From Paludibacteraceae bacterium (GTDB taxonomy: Bacteria > Bacteroidota > Bacteroidia > Bacteroidales > Paludibacteraceae), in NCBI GenBank assembly GCA_017542915.1, contig JAFXWI010000037.1, positions 1 through 18,471 of the forward strand: a DNA stretch of 18,471 nucleotides, in the 5' to 3' direction. A model generated the notes under the pieces. The model had not been told where the DNA came from. It worked only from the letters and a program-made list of their open reading frames with translations, and made no database searches. Both the position numbers and the translations under genes were made by a program. Below, in pieces: positions 17,565 to 18,471 of this stretch (positions within the stretch are counted from its first letter, which is position 1; each line of letters begins with the position of its first letter).

Positions 17565-17620
17565 GACCAACGACCAACGACTAACGACCAACGACCAAAT
17601 TTTTAATTTTTAATTTTTAA
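17565..17620. repeat. Heptamer blocks GACYAAC (x5) and TTTTTAA (x3)
   Basis: Units at 17565-17599 read GACCAAC, GACCAAC, GACTAAC, GACCAAC and a last GACCAAA. They run directly into three exact copies of TTTTTAA at 17600-17620. The two motifs differ, but the 7-bp register is unbroken across the junction, giving eight consecutive heptamers. Confidence 0.85.
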
Positions 17621-17627
17621 TTCTTTT

Positions 17628-17659
17628 CTTGCACATGTGCAAAAAAAGCAGTACCTTTG
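17628..17659 (+). promoter_or_regulatory. Promoter with palindromic operator-like site
   Basis: TACCTTTG at 17652-17659 matches the -7 consensus and CTTG at 17628-17631 lies 20 bp upstream as -33. A 14-bp perfect palindrome, TTGCACATGTGCAA (17629-17642), overlaps the -33 element and spacer, where a dimeric repressor would block polymerase. A start near 17665 is inferred. Confidence 0.6.
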
Positions 17660-17664
17660 TACCC

Positions 17665-17766
17665 ATAAATGCGCGAATGTGAAACAAGCAAGGCATAAAT
17701 AGATAACTGATTACTGATTAAATCCTCTCGGGCAAGCTCATGCGTTGCGTGAGTTTGCTTTTTTTT
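17665..17766 (+). ncRNA. Candidate ~100-nt small RNA or attenuator leader
   Basis: A consensus promoter and a strong intrinsic terminator enclose about 100 nt with no convincing protein gene. The terminal structure is GCAAGCTCATGC-GTT-GCGTGAGTTTGC (17732-17758), followed by eight T. The only ORF is a ten-codon ATG frame (MRECETSKA, 17669-17698) almost at the predicted 5' end. The segment could be an independent sRNA or, with read-through, the attenuated leader of the small protein gene at 17893. It was not matched to a named RNA family. The transcription start is an estimate. Confidence 0.45.
17732..17766 (+). terminator. Intrinsic terminator of the candidate sRNA/leader
   Basis: A 12-bp stem with two G-T wobble pairs, a 3-nt loop and T8 directly after the stem at 17759-17766. 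Confidence 0.85.
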
Positions 17767-17810
17767 ATGCCCCGCGCCCCTCCCTTATTACTTGTTTATC
17801 TTGGACTTAT

Positions 17811-17874
17811 CCTGCCTTTTTGAGAGGCAGGCAGATGAATCATTCTATGTCTAATCACGGTCGAACAATCGACC
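17811..17874 (+). other. Two hairpins in the leader of the small protein gene
   Basis: CCTGCCT (17811-17817) pairs perfectly with AGGCAGG (17825-17831). GGTCGA-ACAA-TCGACC (17859-17874) is a perfect 6-bp stem with a tetraloop, 18 nt before the ATG at 17893. Neither is followed by a T-run. No -7 consensus was found between 17767 and 17892, so the gene may depend on read-through of the upstream terminator. Confidence 0.45.
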
Positions 17875-17892
17875 CCTAAAACAAGTAAAACA

Positions 17893-18084
17893 ATGACAAA
17901 ATATAAAGCAATGCTCAAATCTGAGCTGGCTGATGCAGCAGGTGTCAGCCTTTTTACATTCACTTCATGGTTGCGCAATGATCAAAATTTCTTGCGTAAA
18001 CTCAATATTTCTAAACGCGCCAAATACCTGCCTCCTTGTGCAGTACGATATCTGTGCGAGAAATATGACATTGATCTCACATAA
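17893..18084 (+). CDS. Small HTH-like (DUF4248-like) protein
   Basis: A 63-residue basic protein. The stretch LKSELADAAGVSLFTFTSWLR (about residues 8-28) reads as a helix-turn-helix. It is followed by LRKLNISKRAKYLPPCAVRYLCEKY, with a proline that precedes a final helix. The order KSELA...W-L...L..L...P..V..L resembles Bacteroidetes DUF4248 proteins, small HTH-like proteins often found near mobile or phage-like genes. The match is by eye and tentative. The start is ATG 17893; an A-rich SD-less leader with two hairpins precedes it. The gene stands alone between non-coding structured stretches. DNA binding is inferred, not shown. Confidence 0.75.
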   Translation: MTKYKAMLKSELADAAGVSLFTFTSWLRNDQNFLRKLNISKRAKYLPPCAVRYLCEKYDIDLT

Positions 18085-18113
18085 AGAATGTAGTTATTCG
18101 TAGTTATGGATAG

Positions 18114-18133
18114 TTGGCGGCACTTGCTGCCAA
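18114..18133 (+). other. Hairpin after the small HTH-like gene
   Basis: TTGGCGGC-ACTT-GCTGCCAA forms an 8-bp stem with one G-T wobble and a tetraloop, 30 bp after the stop codon. The nearest T-run is about 20 bp downstream (18151-18158), so it is at best a weak terminator. Confidence 0.4.
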
Positions 18134-18162
18134 TTGTCCGTAACGGTTTCTCTTTTTTGTTG

Positions 18163-18170
18163 TACCTTTG
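18163..18170 (+). promoter_or_regulatory. Probable promoter (-7 box) for the last gene
   Basis: TACCTTTG matches the -7 consensus exactly. No good TTTG is seen 19-21 bp upstream. The predicted leader of about 125 nt to the ATG at 18304 carries a 14-bp palindrome and three mini-hairpins. Confidence 0.55.
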
Positions 18171-18189
18171 CACCGGATTTCCAAAACAA

Positions 18190-18203
18190 GGCTGGCGCCA
18201 GCC
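18190..18203. repeat. 14-bp perfect palindrome
   Basis: GGCTGGCGCCAGCC is fully self-complementary and lies 20 bp after the -7 box, near the predicted mRNA 5' end. It could be an operator or dimerisation site. As RNA it can fold only with a small loop. Confidence 0.6.
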
Positions 18204-18216
18204 ATAATTTATTAAC

Positions 18217-18300
18217 AATTTAACGTGCGAAGCACCATTTTAACTTTTTAACGTGACGTAGTCACCATTTTAACGTTTTAACGTGCGTAGCACCTTTTGA
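18217..18300 (+). repeat. Array of three mini-hairpins with GNA triloops
   Basis: Three units spaced 28-30 bp apart carry GTGC-GAA-GCAC (18225-18235), GTGAC-GTA-GTCAC (18253-18265) and GTGC-GTA-GCAC (18283-18293). Each is preceded by TTTAAC or TTTTAAC. The first two are followed by CATTTTAAC and the third by CTTTT. Stems differ but stay complementary in each unit. The array ends just before the start codon at 18304. Confidence 0.8.
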
Positions 18301-18303
18301 ATT

Positions 18304-18471
18304 ATGAGTAAAATCAATTATGAGGTCATAGACCAATTTTTCGCAGCACAAATCGCTGCCAACGAGAGTGAAGCAACCCTTGAAAGTCTCCGTCCACAGG
18401 TGGAGGTAGCCGTCAAAGAGATGATGCGGCAACAAGGCAAACCCAAAGGCTGGACAGGCACATTAGAGTAC
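18304..18471 (+). CDS. Unrecognised protein, 5' part only
   Basis: ATG at 18304 opens a frame that runs off the window after 56 codons. It begins MSKINYEVIDQFFAAQIAAN and ends with KPKGWTGTLEY. No domain or signal peptide was recognised. The visible part is acidic then Gln/Lys-rich, looks helical and appears cytoplasmic. The upstream -7 box and structured leader support a real gene start. The function cannot be inferred from this fragment. Confidence 0.6.
   Translation, partial: MSKINYEVIDQFFAAQIAANESEATLESLRPQVEVAVKEMMRQQGKPKGWTGTLEY

Noticed and set aside
17485..17599. CRISPR-like array in the GACYAAC region
   Set aside because: Units are 7 bp and contiguous with no spacers.
17669..17698. 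Ten-codon ATG frame as a leader peptide
   Set aside because: It does not contain a run of one regulatory amino acid and could occur by chance; kept only as a note in the sRNA entry.

Overview
The window looks like chromosomal DNA from a Bacteroidota bacterium, most likely of the order Bacteroidales. Three things point there. Several genes are preceded by the Bacteroidetes-type -7 box (TAnnTTTG), and Shine-Dalgarno sites are absent. The protein families fit: a GldJ-type lipoprotein, a very large secreted protein that looks like type IX secretion (T9SS) cargo, and a folP-cdaA pair. The lineage below order is not resolved from sequence alone.

Layout. Positions 1-124 hold the last codons and right end of an IS3-family (IS150-like) insertion sequence, abutting the 3' side of metG (minus strand, to 2235). 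A regulatory region with opposing promoters (about 2283-2393) separates metG from a signal-peptide protein that looks like an outer-membrane beta-barrel (2508-3530, plus). Its 3' end overlaps the convergent diadenylate cyclase gene cdaA by 42 bp. Upstream of cdaA on the same strand is folP; their junction lies in a tandem heptamer repeat. From 5203 everything reads on the plus strand: a gldJ-like lipoprotein gene, gcvH with a clear terminator, and a 9,966-bp gene for a 3,321-residue secreted modular protein. That protein has about eleven jellyroll (MAM/choice-of-anchor-J-like) modules alternating with about ten fibronectin-III-like modules, then cysteine-containing 'GCDS' repeats and a short C-terminal segment like a T9SS sorting signal.

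The last kilobase differs in character. It has heptamer tandem repeats around a strong terminator, a promoter with a perfect palindrome followed by a ~100-nt transcript ending in a second terminator (candidate sRNA or attenuator), and a 63-residue HTH/DUF4248-like protein. After these come another promoter, a 14-bp perfect palindrome, an array of three mini-hairpins and the start of an unrecognised gene that runs off the window.

How the parts fit: metG, folP, gcvH and cdaA are housekeeping or second-messenger genes. gldJ and the giant protein form a plausible secretion-machinery and cargo pair, although gcvH and a terminator separate them. The least explained material is non-coding: heptamer tandem repeats in intergenic positions and the covarying GNA-triloop hairpin array at 18225-18293.
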